A stretch of 64,000 nucleotides of DNA, from NCBI GenBank assembly GCA_963744915.1, contig CAVUUY010000016.1, positions 117,359-181,358 on the forward strand, read 5' to 3'. The position numbers and the translations under genes were made by a program. Shown here one piece after another: positions 52,943-60,272 of this stretch (within the stretch, counting starts at the first letter, position 1; each line of letters begins with the position of its first letter). This stretch comes from DATAFF01 sp963744915 (GTDB lineage: Bacteria > Pseudomonadota > Alphaproteobacteria > Rhizobiales > Aestuariivirgaceae). Below the pieces are notes generated by a model, which saw only the letters and a list, made by a program, of their open reading frames with translations, was not told the origin of the DNA and did no database searches.

Positions 52943-53948
52943 GCGGTGAGTCCTCACCACTCATTCCCTCCGGGCGGGCGCCGCGCGCCCAGGCCTTGAG
53001 GCAGAGGAGCTCGAGCGCCACCATTGAAGCGGCGTTGGCCGTCATCTCGGCATGGTCGTAGGGTGGCGAGACCTCGACCACGTCCATTCCGGCCAGATCC
53101 AATCCCTTGAGCGCCCTGAGTATCGACAGCGCTTGATAGGACGAAAGCCCTCCCGGAACGGGCGTGCCGGTTCCGGGAGCATAGGCTGGATCGAGGCAGT
53201 CGATGTCGAAGGTGAGGTAGACCGGGCCGCCGCCGACCCGCTCCATGATCGCGGCCGCCACGGCCTCGGCGGAGGCGGCATGCACCTCGTCGGCGAACAG
53301 GATCTTGATGCCGTAGCTCTTCTCGCCGGCATAGCAGGTGCGAATGCCGATCTGGATGGCACGGCCGGTATCGATCAGCCCTTCCCGGATGGCATAGTTG
53401 AACATCGTGCCGTGGTCGATGCGGCCGCCGGGGTCGGGTTCGACATCGCGATGGGCATCGAAATGCACGAAGCCCATCGGACCGTGGACCTTGGCCATGG
53501 CCTTGAGCACCGGATAGGTCACGAAATGATCGCCGCCGATCGACAGCGGCGTCACCTTCTTGGCGAGGATCCCGCCAATGTGGCGCTCGATGGCCCGCGG
53601 CACATCCTGCTTGCGCCCCCAATCGAAATGGCAATCGCCATAGTCGACGACCGCCAGATGATCGAAAGGGTCGAAGCGCCAGGGCCATACCGGGCCCCAG
53701 GCATGATGCGCCGAGGCCTTGCGCACGGCTTCCGGCCCGAACCGGGTGCCCGGCCGGTTGGTCACCGCCTGATCGAAGGGAATGCCGGTGACCGCGACAT
53801 CCACCCCCTTGAGGTCGCGGGTGTATTTGCGCCGCATGAAGGAGAGGGCGCCGGCATAGGTCGCCTCGATGCTCGAGCCTTTCAGCGTCTTGCGCCGGAA
53901 AGCGGCATCGCCCGGCAGCTTGCCAGTCACCGAAGGTGCATCGTTCAT
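52923..53948 (-). CDS. speB: Agmatinase/ureohydrolase
   Basis: Binuclear manganese ureohydrolase of 341 residues. All metal motifs are present: SIGGDHFVTYP (about residue 136), VHFDAHRDVEPD and FDIDCLDPAYAPGTGTP (about residue 249), where arginases and agmatinases hold two Mn ions. Agmatinase makes putrescine and urea, matching the polyamine genes on both sides. A related guanidino substrate is possible. It starts the minus-strand side just after the PotA-like gene, which ends four bases before its ATG, so it is the last gene of the transporter operon. Confidence 0.9.
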   Translation of the reverse strand: MNDAPSVTGKLPGDAAFRRKTLKGSSIEATYAGALSFMRRKYTRDLKGVDVAVTGIPFDQAVTNRPGTRFGPEAVRKASAHHAWGPVWPWRFDPFDHLAVVDYGDCHFDWGRKQDVPRAIERHIGGILAKKVTPLSIGGDHFVTYPVLKAMAKVHGPMGFVHFDAHRDVEPDPGGRIDHGTMFNYAIREGLIDTGRAIQIGIRTCYAGEKSYGIKILFADEVHAASAEAVAAAIMERVGGGPVYLTFDIDCLDPAYAPGTGTPVPGGLSSYQALSILRALKGLDLAGMDVVEVSPPYDHAEMTANAASMVALELLCLKAWARGARPEGMSGEDSPLTPTDP

Positions 53949-53952
53949 GATC

Positions 53953-55053
53953 TCACTCCGTCAGGATCAGGGTGTCCTCCGGCGACCAGGACACCCAGAC
54001 CGCATCGCCGCGCCGGTAGATGGTCGGCGAGCGGCGCTCGTTCTGGACATTGACCGACAGCTCGCGCGCCGCCGGCGTTTCGACGAACACGTTGCTGGTG
54101 TCGCCATAATAAGCGACGTCGCGGACCCGCCCCGGGCTCTTGATCAGCCGCGGATCGGAGGGCTCGGCGGCCGACAGCTTGAGCTTTTCGGGGCGCACCG
54201 CGACGGCGATGCGGCCCGATACCGGGGCATCCGCCGGCAGCGCTATCTCACCCAGGCCCTCGGCCTGGCACAGGACGGCGTTGCCGGAAAGACCGATGAC
54301 CTCGCCATCGATGAGGTTCACCTTGCCGATGAAATCCGCCACGAAGCGGCTGGCGGGCCGCTCGTAGAGCTCCTGCGGCGAGGCGACCTGGCGTACCCGG
54401 CCGCGATCCATGACCGCGATCCGGTTCGCCATCGACAGCGCCTCGTCCTGGTCGTGGGTGACGATGACGAAGGTGATGCCGACGCTCTGCTGCAGGCGGG
54501 TGAGCTCGAGCTGCATCTGCTCGCGCAGCTTGGCATCGAGCGCCGACAGCGGCTCGTCGAGCAGCAGCACCTTCGGGCGCTTGACCAGGGCGCGGGCCAG
54601 CGCCACCCGCTGGCGCTGCCCGCCCGACAGCTGGTCGGGCATGCGGCTGCGCAGCTGCCCGAGGCGCACCATTTCCAGCGCGTCGTCGACCCGCGGCCCG
54701 ATCTCCGCCGAGGGCGTGCCGCCGACCTTGAGCCCGTAGGCGACATTCTGCTCGACCGACATGTGCGGAAACACGGCATAGGACTGGAACACCATGTTGA
54801 CCGGCCGCTTGTTCGGCGGGGTTGCAACCATGTTCTCGCCGTCGATCACGATCTCGCCCGCGGTCGGCCGTTCGAGACCGGCCAGCATCCGCAGCAGCGT
54901 GGTCTTGCCGCAGCCGGAGGGGCCGAGCAGCGCAAAGAACTCGTTGCGCTGGATGTCGAGCGAGACGTTGTCGACAGCCACCACGTCGCCGAACATCTTG
55001 GTGACATTGCGGATGGAGACCACCGCGTCGTCGTGGCTGCTCACCGAGGTCAT
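53953..55053 (-). CDS. potA: Polyamine ABC transporter ATP-binding protein
   Basis: ATPase of 366 residues with Walker A GPSGCGKTTLL (about residue 44), LSGGQRQRVALARAL, VLLLDEPLSALD and THDQDEALSMANR, and a C-terminal TOBE domain (VAVRPEKLKLS). It energises the importer made of the two permeases and receptor encoded upstream. The permease gene's start region overlaps by four bases (ATGA). PotG would be an equal name. Agmatinase follows after four bases. Confidence 0.92.
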   Translation of the reverse strand: MTSVSSHDDAVVSIRNVTKMFGDVVAVDNVSLDIQRNEFFALLGPSGCGKTTLLRMLAGLERPTAGEIVIDGENMVATPPNKRPVNMVFQSYAVFPHMSVEQNVAYGLKVGGTPSAEIGPRVDDALEMVRLGQLRSRMPDQLSGGQRQRVALARALVKRPKVLLLDEPLSALDAKLREQMQLELTRLQQSVGITFVIVTHDQDEALSMANRIAVMDRGRVRQVASPQELYERPASRFVADFIGKVNLIDGEVIGLSGNAVLCQAEGLGEIALPADAPVSGRIAVAVRPEKLKLSAAEPSDPRLIKSPGRVRDVAYYGDTSNVFVETPAARELSVNVQNERRSPTIYRRGDAVWVSWSPEDTLILTE

Positions 55054-55973
55054 GTCCCCTCCGAACGCTGAAGACGCATGGCGATGACCGTCGCCACGAT
55101 GGTGATGACGATCAGCACCGTCGAGGCGGCGTTGATGTCGGGCGATACGCCGCGCCGGACCAGCGAATAGACCTTGACCGGAAAGGTCACGGTGTCGGGC
55201 CCGGAGGTGAAGAAAGTGATGACGAAGTCATCGAGCGACAGGGTGAAGGCAAGCAGCGCGCCGGCGATCAGGCCGGGCTGCATGAAGGGCAGAATGACGT
55301 GGCGGAAGGTCTGCCATTCGGATGCGCCGAGATCGCGCGAGGCTTCGTCCAGCTCGCGGTTGAACCCCGCCATGCGCGCCCGCACCACCACCGCAACGAA
55401 GGGGAAGGAAAAGGCGATGTGAGAGATGGTGATCGCCGACAAATTGAGCGGCCAGAGGCTGAACAAGCTGTTCCACCAGGCGATCGGACCGCTGTCGAAG
55501 CTGGCCATGAAGCGCCCGACGCGGGCAAAGAAGACGAGCAGCGCCACCCCCATGCAGATTTCCGGAATGACGATGGGCAGGGCCATGAAGCCCTCGAAGG
55601 CAGCCTTGAAGGGAAAGCGGAAGCGCCACAGCAGCAGCGCCGTCGCCGCGCCGATGATGGTGGCGAACAGCGTGCAGAGGACCGCGATGGTCAGCGAATT
55701 GCCCATCGCCTCGATGAGCGCCTGGTTCTCCCAGGCAACCAGGTAATATTTCGTGGTGAAGCCCTGCCAGACGACGTTGCGCCGGGAGTCGTTGAAGGAG
55801 AAGGCGATGAGCGCCAGGATCGGGGCATATAGCATGACGAAGACGAGACCGATCAGCAGCTTGAGCCAGATGCGTGCGCCATAGTCGAGCGGCCCCTGCT
55901 CGGCAGCGGACACCCAGCGCCGGAGCGACAGGCGTCGCGACGGCGCAAGAGTCCGGGATGCCTCGGTTGCCAT
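55050..55973 (-). CDS. potC: Polyamine ABC transporter permease, PotC/PotI-like
   Basis: Inner-membrane permease of 307 residues with six helices after a short cytoplasmic N-terminus. The coupling EAA loop is visible as LDEASRDLGASEWQTFRHVI (about residue 200). VMLYAPILALIAFSFNDSR is typical of PotC. It starts two bases after the stop of the partner permease and overlaps the ATPase start, so all four transport genes form one operon. Confidence 0.92.
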   Translation of the reverse strand: MATEASRTLAPSRRLSLRRWVSAAEQGPLDYGARIWLKLLIGLVFVMLYAPILALIAFSFNDSRRNVVWQGFTTKYYLVAWENQALIEAMGNSLTIAVLCTLFATIIGAATALLLWRFRFPFKAAFEGFMALPIVIPEICMGVALLVFFARVGRFMASFDSGPIAWWNSLFSLWPLNLSAITISHIAFSFPFVAVVVRARMAGFNRELDEASRDLGASEWQTFRHVILPFMQPGLIAGALLAFTLSLDDFVITFFTSGPDTVTFPVKVYSLVRRGVSPDINAASTVLIVITIVATVIAMRLQRSEGT

Positions 55974-55975
55974 GG

Positions 55976-56863
55976 CTAAAGCTCCAGGCCGCTCTTGCGG
56001 CCGGCTGCGAGCGAGCGGATGGCGAGGGCGAAGAAGGTGGCATACATCAGGAGGAAGGACAGCGCCGCCCCGAACGGCCAGTCATTGGCTGCCTTGAACT
56101 GGCGCTCGATGACATTGCCGATCATGATCGCATTGGCACCGCCCAGGAGATCGGGGGTGAGAAAGGAGCCGAGGCAGGGAATGAAGACGAGGATGACGCC
56201 CGAGACGACTCCCGGCATGGTCAGCGGCAGCGTCACCGACAGGAAGGTCCGGCTCTGCGAGGCGCCGAGATCGAGGCTCGCCTCGAGATAGGAGCGGTCG
56301 AGCCGCTCGATGGTCGCATAGAGCGGCAGGACCATGAACGGCATGTAGACATAGACGAGGCCGGCGATCACCGCGAAATCGTTGTAGAGGAGCTGCAGCG
56401 GCTGAAACGGACCGAAGAGGGCGGTGAGCCCGACGAGATCATGGAGGAAGGCCAACCCGTAATTGACGAAGCCATTGGTGCGGAACACCGCGATCAAGGC
56501 GTAGGTCCGGATCAGCAGGTTGATCCAGAACGGCAGGATGACCAGCAGCAGCAGCAGGGGCTTGGCCCGCGGTGACGCAAAGCAGATGCCGAACGCCACC
56601 GGATAGGCCACGAGGAGACACAGCGCGGTCGTCAGCACGCTGATCCAGAGCGACTTCCACATGATCTGCAGATAGACCGGGTCGAACGCCCGCAGATAAT
56701 TGGCGAGCGTGCCGTTGATCGCCACATCGGTGATCGACGTCTTCTCGCCGAAAGACATCGCCCAGATGATGGCGAGCGGCAGCAGGAAGAAGCAGAGTAG
56801 CCAGAAGACGCCGGGCAAAGCCATGGTCCAGAAGGCCCGCGGGTTGTGCTTCCAGCTCTCCAC
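55976..56863 (-). CDS. potB: Polyamine ABC transporter permease, PotB/PotH-like
   Basis: Inner-membrane permease of 295 residues with six helices. It shows PFWINLLIRTYALIAVFRTNG (PotB signature, positions about 121-141), and the EAA loop YLEASLDLGASQSRTFLSVT (about residues 192-211). The start codon is GTG at 56863, 30 bases after the receptor gene, with no strong ribosome site. It pairs with the PotC-like protein. Confidence 0.92.
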   Translation of the reverse strand: MESWKHNPRAFWTMALPGVFWLLCFFLLPLAIIWAMSFGEKTSITDVAINGTLANYLRAFDPVYLQIMWKSLWISVLTTALCLLVAYPVAFGICFASPRAKPLLLLLVILPFWINLLIRTYALIAVFRTNGFVNYGLAFLHDLVGLTALFGPFQPLQLLYNDFAVIAGLVYVYMPFMVLPLYATIERLDRSYLEASLDLGASQSRTFLSVTLPLTMPGVVSGVILVFIPCLGSFLTPDLLGGANAIMIGNVIERQFKAANDWPFGAALSFLLMYATFFALAIRSLAAGRKSGLEL

Positions 56864-56893
56864 GATGCGGCCGCCCCGCCCGGGGGTTCGCGG

Positions 56894-57973
56894 TCAGGCG
56901 GCCTGGATCCGCGTCCACGCCTCGTCGCGGATCTTGATGGCATCCTCCCCGACATAGATCGCCGGTTCGCATTTGGCGATGATTTCCTCCGGCGGGAAAA
57001 TCGCCGGGTTGATCTGGTAGCTGGTGTCCATCAACGCCTTGGCCGCGCCATTGGCAGTTGCGTATTTGATGGTCTCGACGATGATCTTGCCGTTCTGCCC
57101 GTCAAGGACGAAGTTCAGGAACTTGTGGGCGTTTTCGGGATGCGGCGCGCCCTTGGGGATGCACATGCAGTCCTGCCACAGCAGCGTGCCCTCGGTCGGG
57201 ACGGCATAGGCGAGATCCTCGTCCTCGGCCATCACCTGCAGCACGTCGCCGTTCCACTCCATGCAGAGGTCGACCTCGCCCGAGGCAAGAAGGTCCTGGC
57301 CGTTGTCGTCGGCGAACACCTTGACGTTCTTCTTCTGCTTGATCAGCAGATCCTCCGCCTGCTTGATCTGCGCCGGATCGATGGAATTGAAGGAATAGCC
57401 GAGATATTTGAGCGTGCAGCCGATGACATTCTGGGCATCGCCAAGCAGCGACAGCTTGCCGGCATGCTTGTCGCTGTCGAGCAGCGGCTTCCAACTGTCG
57501 ATCACGCCGTCAGCCTTGCTCTTGCGGTAGCCGACGCCGAGCGTTCCCCACATATAGGGAATGGAGAACTTGCGTCCGGGATCGAACGCCGCATCCTGGA
57601 AGGTCTTTTCGATGTTGGACATGTTGGGAATCTTGCCGTGATCGATCGGCGACAGCATTGCCGCCTTGATCATCCGCTCGACAAAGTCGTTGGTCGGGAC
57701 AATCACGTCATAGCCGGGGTTGCCTTCCTTGAGCTTGGCGAACAGCTCGTCATTGTCGGCATAGAGATCCATCTTCACCACGATGCCGGTCGCCTTGTCG
57801 AAATCTGCCAGGGTGGTCTCGCCGATATACGTGTCCCAATTGTAGAGATTGAGCTTCTTCTCCTCCTCCGACAGAGCAAAGCGCGGCAGAAAGGTCAGGC
57901 CGGCAATGGCCGAGGCGCCACCCTGCAGGAGCTGGCGGCGATTGGGGAGGAATTTCGGGCGAATGCTTGGCAT
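56894..57973 (-). CDS. potD: Polyamine-binding periplasmic protein, PotD/PotF-like
   Basis: Receptor of 359 residues. The N-terminus has a twin-arginine-type signal (NRRQLLQGGASAIAGLTF, residues 11-28). The mature part opens with LNLYNWDTYIGETTLADF and contains YDVIVPTNDFVERMI, FSIPYMWGTLGVGYRKS and DLCMEWNGDV, all typical of PotD/PotF. It is the first gene of the operon with both permeases, ATPase and agmatinase. Putrescine or spermidine is the expected ligand by family and context. Confidence 0.92.
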   Translation of the reverse strand: MPSIRPKFLPNRRQLLQGGASAIAGLTFLPRFALSEEEKKLNLYNWDTYIGETTLADFDKATGIVVKMDLYADNDELFAKLKEGNPGYDVIVPTNDFVERMIKAAMLSPIDHGKIPNMSNIEKTFQDAAFDPGRKFSIPYMWGTLGVGYRKSKADGVIDSWKPLLDSDKHAGKLSLLGDAQNVIGCTLKYLGYSFNSIDPAQIKQAEDLLIKQKKNVKVFADDNGQDLLASGEVDLCMEWNGDVLQVMAEDEDLAYAVPTEGTLLWQDCMCIPKGAPHPENAHKFLNFVLDGQNGKIIVETIKYATANGAAKALMDTSYQINPAIFPPEEIIAKCEPAIYVGEDAIKIRDEAWTRIQAA

Positions 57974-58178
57974 GGGAACTCCTGAGGGTAACGGGTCAGA
58001 TGACGCCTAGGGCAGGTTTTTCCGTGGGGGAAGCCGCCGGCACGCTGACCGTCAATTTGGCTCCCATCCGCCGGCCAAGCAACAGCTTTTCACCCCCGAA
58101 TGGCAGAGAAGGCGCTTGAAATTATTCCGGCGCTGCGCAGATTGGAGCGGAATTTGCGCCAATGCCGGGAGGCAGCCA

Positions 58179-58742
58179 ATGCTGGTGCCAGGGATCGCGG
58201 TCAAGCCAATGACCAGACATGTCGGCCGCGGGCTGGTGGCCATGCGCCGGTTCGAGGCAGGGGAGCTGATCTGGCGCGAAGCCGGGATCCCGCGCGGCCG
58301 TGAACGGACCTTTGCCGAGGTCATGGCCATCGGCGAGCCTGGTCTGACGCTCTACAAGCACTTCATGTACCAGACCGGAGGCGACAGCTTCGAGTCCCTG
58401 CCACAGTTCGACGTGCTGCCGGTCGAGCAATGGGTTATGGCGCGACCGGACGACCCCTCGATGTTCATGAACCACTCCTGCGATCCGACGGTGTGGTACC
58501 CCAGCCCCGACTGCTTCCAATTCGTCACCCGGCGGGTGGTCGAGCCAGGGGAGTGGATCACCTACGACTACGCCATGACCGAGACGGTCGACGACCAACC
58601 ATGGGCCTGCGGCTGCGGCTCGGCGAACTGTCGCGGCCGCGTCGTTCACACCGACTGGCAGCTGGCGGCGGTGCGGCAGGCCTATTTCGGCCATGTCGCA
58701 CGGCATGTTCAGACGCTGATGGAGCGCGCCGAGGCCGCTTGA
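58179..58742 (+). CDS. SET-domain protein (putative protein lysine methyltransferase)
   Basis: Protein of 187 residues with the core of a SET domain: GRGLVAMRRFEAGELI near the N-terminus, the SAM-site MNHSCDPT (N98, H99, S100, C101), the catalytic Tyr region ITYDYAMTE (Y129, Y131) and a post-SET-like cysteine cluster CGCGSANCRG (C144, C146, C151). SET enzymes transfer methyl groups from S-adenosylmethionine to protein lysines and are uncommon in bacteria. ATG 58179 follows GGGAGG. Its target is unknown. The unrecognised gene at 58753 is convergent, ten bases away. Confidence 0.85.
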   Translation: MLVPGIAVKPMTRHVGRGLVAMRRFEAGELIWREAGIPRGRERTFAEVMAIGEPGLTLYKHFMYQTGGDSFESLPQFDVLPVEQWVMARPDDPSMFMNHSCDPTVWYPSPDCFQFVTRRVVEPGEWITYDYAMTETVDDQPWACGCGSANCRGRVVHTDWQLAAVRQAYFGHVARHVQTLMERAEAA

Positions 58743-58752
58743 GCGATCACGC

Positions 58753-59733
58753 TCAGCCGAATACCGAGGCCGCCCCGAGAAACGCCCGCCCGGCCCACAC
58801 CAGATCCTCGGCCGCCACCACCGGCGAGGCCTGACCGCGCACGAACATGCCGTTCGGCACCCTGAGCGCCAGCAAGGCCTCGAGCCGGCGCGCGGCTTGC
58901 GTCCGCGCCTCGGTCACGGTCCTGGATCGCTCGCCGGCCCGTGCCGCGATCCGCAAATAGGCAAGAAGGCCAAGAATGATCGCCGCCAGCGCAATGGTTT
59001 CGCGACCGCCGTCAGAGCGGCCGTCCGGGGGAGCCTCGGCCAGCAGTCCTGCGGCAATGGCGGCGGCGTATTGGAAGTTCTGGGGATCCGGGCTCATGTC
59101 GTCGAGGTCATCGATCACCAGCAGCATCCAATGGCTGCGCTGGCGAACGCCATAGGCGCGCGCGGCAAGCGCGTCGACGCTCTCGGCGACGGCATCGAAA
59201 TATTGCAGCTCGCGGGTGGCGCGATAAAGTGCTGAAAGCGCCAGCAATGCCGGGCCGGCGCCGGTCGGCACGCGCTCGGCGCGAACCCGGCCCTTGGGGT
59301 ATTCGCGGACATGAATGAACTCGCCATTGGGCAGGCGCTGGCCAAGAATGAACCGGCCGAATCGACGCGCCGTCGTCAGATCCGGCCGGCTGCAGCTGAC
59401 GAGCGCCAGCACCGCGAAGGCAACAGCCTCGAGCTTGACCAAGCCCTCGTCGAGAACACAAAGCGCATCAAAGCCGCCAAAGGGGGCGAAGGCGTTGAGC
59501 CGGGCATGCCCGAGCATGCGCTCGGCCAGGCCGGCGGCTTGCGGGATGGCGCCGAGCTGTCGCTCCGCCTGCATCAGAAACCAGACGGCAGCCAGCTGTT
59601 CGCGCGGCGTGCAATGGGGATCGGACGGCGTGGGAAGCGGCAGGCGAAACGAGCCGGTGACCCGGCCATCATTCTGGACCAGCCTGATCAGTGCCGAAGC
59701 GGAATCACGGGCGATTTCTTTCAATCTAACCAT
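58753..59733 (-). CDS. Unrecognised helical-repeat protein
   Basis: Protein of 326 residues with no signal peptide or membrane segment. Repeated amphipathic helices with small residues at turns (LAAVWFLMQAERQLG, KLEAVAFAVLALVSCSR, GAGPALLALSALYRATRE, FQYAAAIAAGLLAEA) and PNGEFIHVREYPKGR, then LRVPNGMFVRG, suggest an alpha/alpha toroid like those of some glycoside hydrolases and prenyltransferase-like folds. The two similar PNG motifs hint at a repeated unit. No catalytic motif was recognised. It is the last chromosomal-type gene before phage-like DNA. Confidence 0.6.
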   Translation of the reverse strand: MVRLKEIARDSASALIRLVQNDGRVTGSFRLPLPTPSDPHCTPREQLAAVWFLMQAERQLGAIPQAAGLAERMLGHARLNAFAPFGGFDALCVLDEGLVKLEAVAFAVLALVSCSRPDLTTARRFGRFILGQRLPNGEFIHVREYPKGRVRAERVPTGAGPALLALSALYRATRELQYFDAVAESVDALAARAYGVRQRSHWMLLVIDDLDDMSPDPQNFQYAAAIAAGLLAEAPPDGRSDGGRETIALAAIILGLLAYLRIAARAGERSRTVTEARTQAARRLEALLALRVPNGMFVRGQASPVVAAEDLVWAGRAFLGAASVFG

Positions 59734-59948
59734 AACAATGTCTTAGCGCCAACAAACCGGCCGGAAGCCGCCATCGAATTCCTATGGATATCGTGGGGGG
59801 ATTACAAACCTCCGCCCCGCGGATCGCCAAACGAAAAACGCTGCTGTCCCCTTCCAAGAGCCAGCAGCGGTTTCCGAAACAAGATATCGAACAATGAAGC
59901 GAAGCCGATAGTAAGCGCCCGCCGCCGCTTTGGCAAGCGAGGCGCGCC

Positions 59949-60272
59949 ATGAACCCCCGCCGAATCAACGAGACATGGGAACCCGCCACTTGGCCGGAGA
60001 TTCTCAGCAATCCGCCGTTCATGCAGGGGTATGCCGACTACTGGACCGGGGCACCTTGGCCCGACGACGATCCTGTCGGTGACTATGAGATCGGTCACCT
60101 ATTCGCTGCCGAACTCGACGGGCTAGGCGAAGGCCCGCCGAAAGTGATCAGCCCGATGCGCCGCCTCGATAATGGATGGAAGCGCCGCATCAACCGCTGC
60201 CCCGGATTTTTGGCGTTCATGTGCAGCGGGCGAAAACCATTCAAAAGCCGCCGCTCGGGAGAACCGGCATGA
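59949..60272 (+). CDS. Phage-like hypothetical protein
   Basis: Protein of 107 residues, unrecognised, rich in Trp and Pro (ETWEPATWPEILSNPPFM, YWTGAPWPDDDPVG). It starts an ATGA-linked series of genes: its stop overlaps the start of the primase/helicase. Composition is slightly less GC-rich than the polyamine region. It is probably the first gene of an early phage or integrative-element operon; the 215 bases upstream hold no other feature I can recognise. Confidence 0.55.
   Translation: MNPRRINETWEPATWPEILSNPPFMQGYADYWTGAPWPDDDPVGDYEIGHLFAAELDGLGEGPPKVISPMRRLDNGWKRRINRCPGFLAFMCSGRKPFKSRRSGEPA

Noticed and set aside
59734..59948. tRNA gene or att site at the start of the phage-like segment
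   Set aside because: No cloverleaf or TTCGA-type T-loop was found and no repeat of this stretch is visible in the window.
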